NCBI GenBank assembly: GCA_023300065.1
Contig: JALZWJ010000067.1
Coordinates: 1-8,483, forward strand
Origin: Akkermansiaceae bacterium
GTDB taxonomy: Bacteria; Verrucomicrobiota; Verrucomicrobiia; Verrucomicrobiales; Akkermansiaceae
Length of the DNA stretch: 8,483 nucleotides
Direction of reading: 5' to 3'
Shown here piece by piece: positions 7,074 through 8,483 of the stretch. The number at the start of each line of letters is the position of its first letter. Position 1 is the stretch's first letter. A program made the position numbers and the translations under genes. Under the pieces are notes generated by a model that searched no databases, was not told where the DNA came from, and saw only the letters and a list, made by a program, of their open reading frames with translations.

Positions 7074-7613
7074 ATGGGTGATATACCTCCATTCTTCCAC
7101 TCCTTTGAGCACGATGAGCCTTTTCACACCTGCCTCACCTGTGAGCAGGCCTTTCATAAAATCGACGCCCCTTACACCGTCACAAAAGTTTTCAAAGGCC
7201 CCGAATGCGTTTTTGAGTATGGCATGTGTCTCCCCTGCCGCAAAAACATGGCCGACAGCTTCTCTGAAGAATCCCGCCAACGCATCACCGCTTTCTTCGA
7301 AGGGAGTCCAAACCTCGCCCTTCGGTCAGAAGAAATCGGCCACTCACAGAACCACGAAGATTGGATAAAGAACTGCGCCACCTGCCGCACCCCACTTACC
7401 GAAGTCATCGACTACTCCGTCGCCTGCATGGGCTTTGGCAGCAACATGATTTTCGATCCCTTCCCCATGATGGTCTGCTCCGACTGCGAACAAAAAGTCC
7501 AAGAACACCTCTCCAAATCCACCCGCGAGCAATGGGATAAGTTCATCCTAGACAATTTCGACGGTCCTCCCGCCGACGCATTAAAGCCCGATGGCGTCCC
7601 CATCCTCGTCTAA
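7074..7613 (+). CDS. Small protein with two tandem four-cysteine zinc-binding modules, function unknown
   Basis: This is a 179-residue soluble protein with no recognised family, signal peptide or membrane segment. It consists of two similar modules. In the first, CLTC (C20, C23) and CLPC (C52, C55) are separated by 28 residues; in the second, CATC (C101, C104) and CSDC (C135, C138) are separated by 30. Each has a YxV segment between the pairs (Y34; Y114) and an extra Cys (C45; C118). Each is followed by a Ser/Arg-containing helix (SFSEESRQR; LSKSTREQW). This pattern fits two structural zinc sites arising by internal duplication, with zinc binding an inference. ATG 7074 is preferred to the upstream in-frame TTG at 7056, which would add six residues. 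No Shine-Dalgarno sequence is evident. It lies 45 bp upstream of der on the same strand, with no terminator between, so the two may be co-transcribed. Confidence 0.85.
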   Translation: MGDIPPFFHSFEHDEPFHTCLTCEQAFHKIDAPYTVTKVFKGPECVFEYGMCLPCRKNMADSFSEESRQRITAFFEGSPNLALRSEEIGHSQNHEDWIKNCATCRTPLTEVIDYSVACMGFGSNMIFDPFPMMVCSDCEQKVQEHLSKSTREQWDKFILDNFDGPPADALKPDGVPILV

Positions 7614-7658
7614 GCCTTGCTCTTTCACTAAAGCCAGCCTAAGCAGCTCCTAGAAGTC

Positions 7659-8483
7659 ATGCCTACTAGTCCATTCCAGGTCGCTATCGTCGGTCGCCCC
7701 AACGTCGGGAAATCCGCCCTCTTTAATCGTCTGGCCGGACGACGTATCGCCATCGTACTCGATCAACCCGGGGTCACCCGTGACCGTATCGCCGCGCCCT
7801 GCACCCTCACCGAGAACCCTTGCGAACTCATCGATACCGGCGGTATCTGTGCTTTTGATAAAGATGGCTTCTCCGATCAAGTCACCCTCGAGGCCCGTAT
7901 CGCAATGGACTCCGCAGACCTCATCGTCTTCGTCGTCGATGCCCGCGCTGGCATTAACCCCATCGACGAAGAAGTGGCCCAGCTCCTCCGCAAGTCCAAT
8001 CCCAACGTCGTCCTCGTCATGAACAAAGCCGACAGCGCAGACCATGATAACACCGCCAGCGACTTCGCCGTCCTCGGCTTCGGAAACGGCATCCCCACCT
8101 CCGCCGAACACGGCCGCGGCATCCGCGACCTTCTCGACCGCGTCGACCTAGAACTCTCCAAACTCGAAGCGAAAGAACAAGCCGAAGTCGATCACGACGA
8201 CCTCAAGGACGGCCTCAAAATCGCAGTCGTCGGAAAACCCAACGCCGGCAAATCATCCCTCATCAACGCCATCCTCAAAGACGAACGCACCATGGTTTCC
8301 GCGATCGCCGGCACCACCCGTGATGCCGTCGATATCCCCTACGTCTGGGGCGATGAAAAACACAACCTCATCGACACCGCCGGCCTCCGCAAACGCTCCA
8401 GTATGGAAGACTCCATCGAGGTCTTCTCCGCGATGCGCAGCGAGCGCTCCATCCGCCGCGCCGACATCTGCCTCCTCGTCGTC
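7659..8483 (+). CDS. der: Ribosome-assembly GTPase Der (EngA), 5' part
   Basis: Der is a cytoplasmic protein with two GTPase domains that acts in assembly of the 50S ribosomal subunit. The first 275 codons are present; the rest of the second G domain and the C-terminal KH-like domain lie beyond the right edge. Domain 1: P-loop GRPNVGKS (12-19), PGVTRD with T40, DTGG (59-62), NKAD (122-125), SAEHGRG (148-154). An acidic linker follows (about 165-185). Domain 2: P-loop GKPNAGKS (192-199), AGTTRD (217-222), DTAGL (239-243). All visible nucleotide-binding motifs are canonical. The start ATG 7659 places the P-loop at the usual distance from the N-terminus; only a weak AGAAG lies upstream. Codons end very often in C. 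Identification is firm because paired G domains with these motifs are unique to this protein. Confidence 0.97.
   Translation, partial: MPTSPFQVAIVGRPNVGKSALFNRLAGRRIAIVLDQPGVTRDRIAAPCTLTENPCELIDTGGICAFDKDGFSDQVTLEARIAMDSADLIVFVVDARAGINPIDEEVAQLLRKSNPNVVLVMNKADSADHDNTASDFAVLGFGNGIPTSAEHGRGIRDLLDRVDLELSKLEAKEQAEVDHDDLKDGLKIAVVGKPNAGKSSLINAILKDERTMVSAIAGTTRDAVDIPYVWGDEKHNLIDTAGLRKRSSMEDSIEVFSAMRSERSIRRADICLLVV

Noticed and set aside
7005..7280. Minus-strand open frame spanning the divergent intergenic region
   Set aside because: No motif is visible, and it overlaps the plus-strand gene, whose paired CxxC motifs are convincing.
7614..7658. Terminator or small RNA upstream of der
   Set aside because: The 45 bp hold no stable inverted repeat or T tract; it reads as a plain intergenic spacer.
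7650..8111. Minus-strand open frame of 153 codons opposite der
   Set aside because: Der motifs on the plus strand are unambiguous; the antisense frame is open because C-ending codons avoid antisense stops.

Overview
The window most likely comes from a member of the Verrucomicrobiota (PVC superphylum), inferred from gene content alone. The evidence is a PVC-style zinc-ribbon membrane protein, a membrane protein carrying a 'planctomycete-type' c-heme domain, a protein starting with a YGTFAEIGAGQEVA segment, and generally weak Shine-Dalgarno sequences. No RNA gene, mobile element, CRISPR array or integration scar was found. It reads as a chromosomal housekeeping and envelope region, densely packed with seven genes, two of them cut by the window edges.

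Left block (1-4199, minus strand): three overlapping genes read leftwards and look like one operon. The first is a class A penicillin-binding protein (PBP) with an intact GT51 glycosyltransferase domain but badly altered transpeptidase motifs. The second is a single-pass protein with a cytoplasmic zinc ribbon and an extracytoplasmic domain. The third is the start of a widely conserved protein of unknown function. The stop and start codons overlap at both junctions.

Middle (4198-6932): a MidA/NDUFAF7-type SAM-dependent methyltransferase runs rightwards. Its start codon overlaps the PBP start codon on the opposite strand, so there is no intergenic promoter space between them. Five bases after its stop it meets, tail to tail, a five-helix membrane protein with a periplasmic c-type heme site, a long acidic linker and a remnant of a leucine-rich tail.

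Right block (6933-8483): a short divergent control region separates the cytochrome gene from a 179-residue protein made of two similar four-cysteine modules. This is followed after 45 bp by der (engA), the double GTPase of 50S ribosome assembly, cut by the window end after 275 codons.

No multi-gene defence or biosynthetic system can be claimed. The most notable signal is the PBP: T replaces the catalytic Ser and F the Lys of SxxK, and I replaces the Asn of SxN, in an otherwise intact gene. This suggests a glycan polymerase carrying a pseudo-transpeptidase domain, co-expressed with two uncharacterised proteins.
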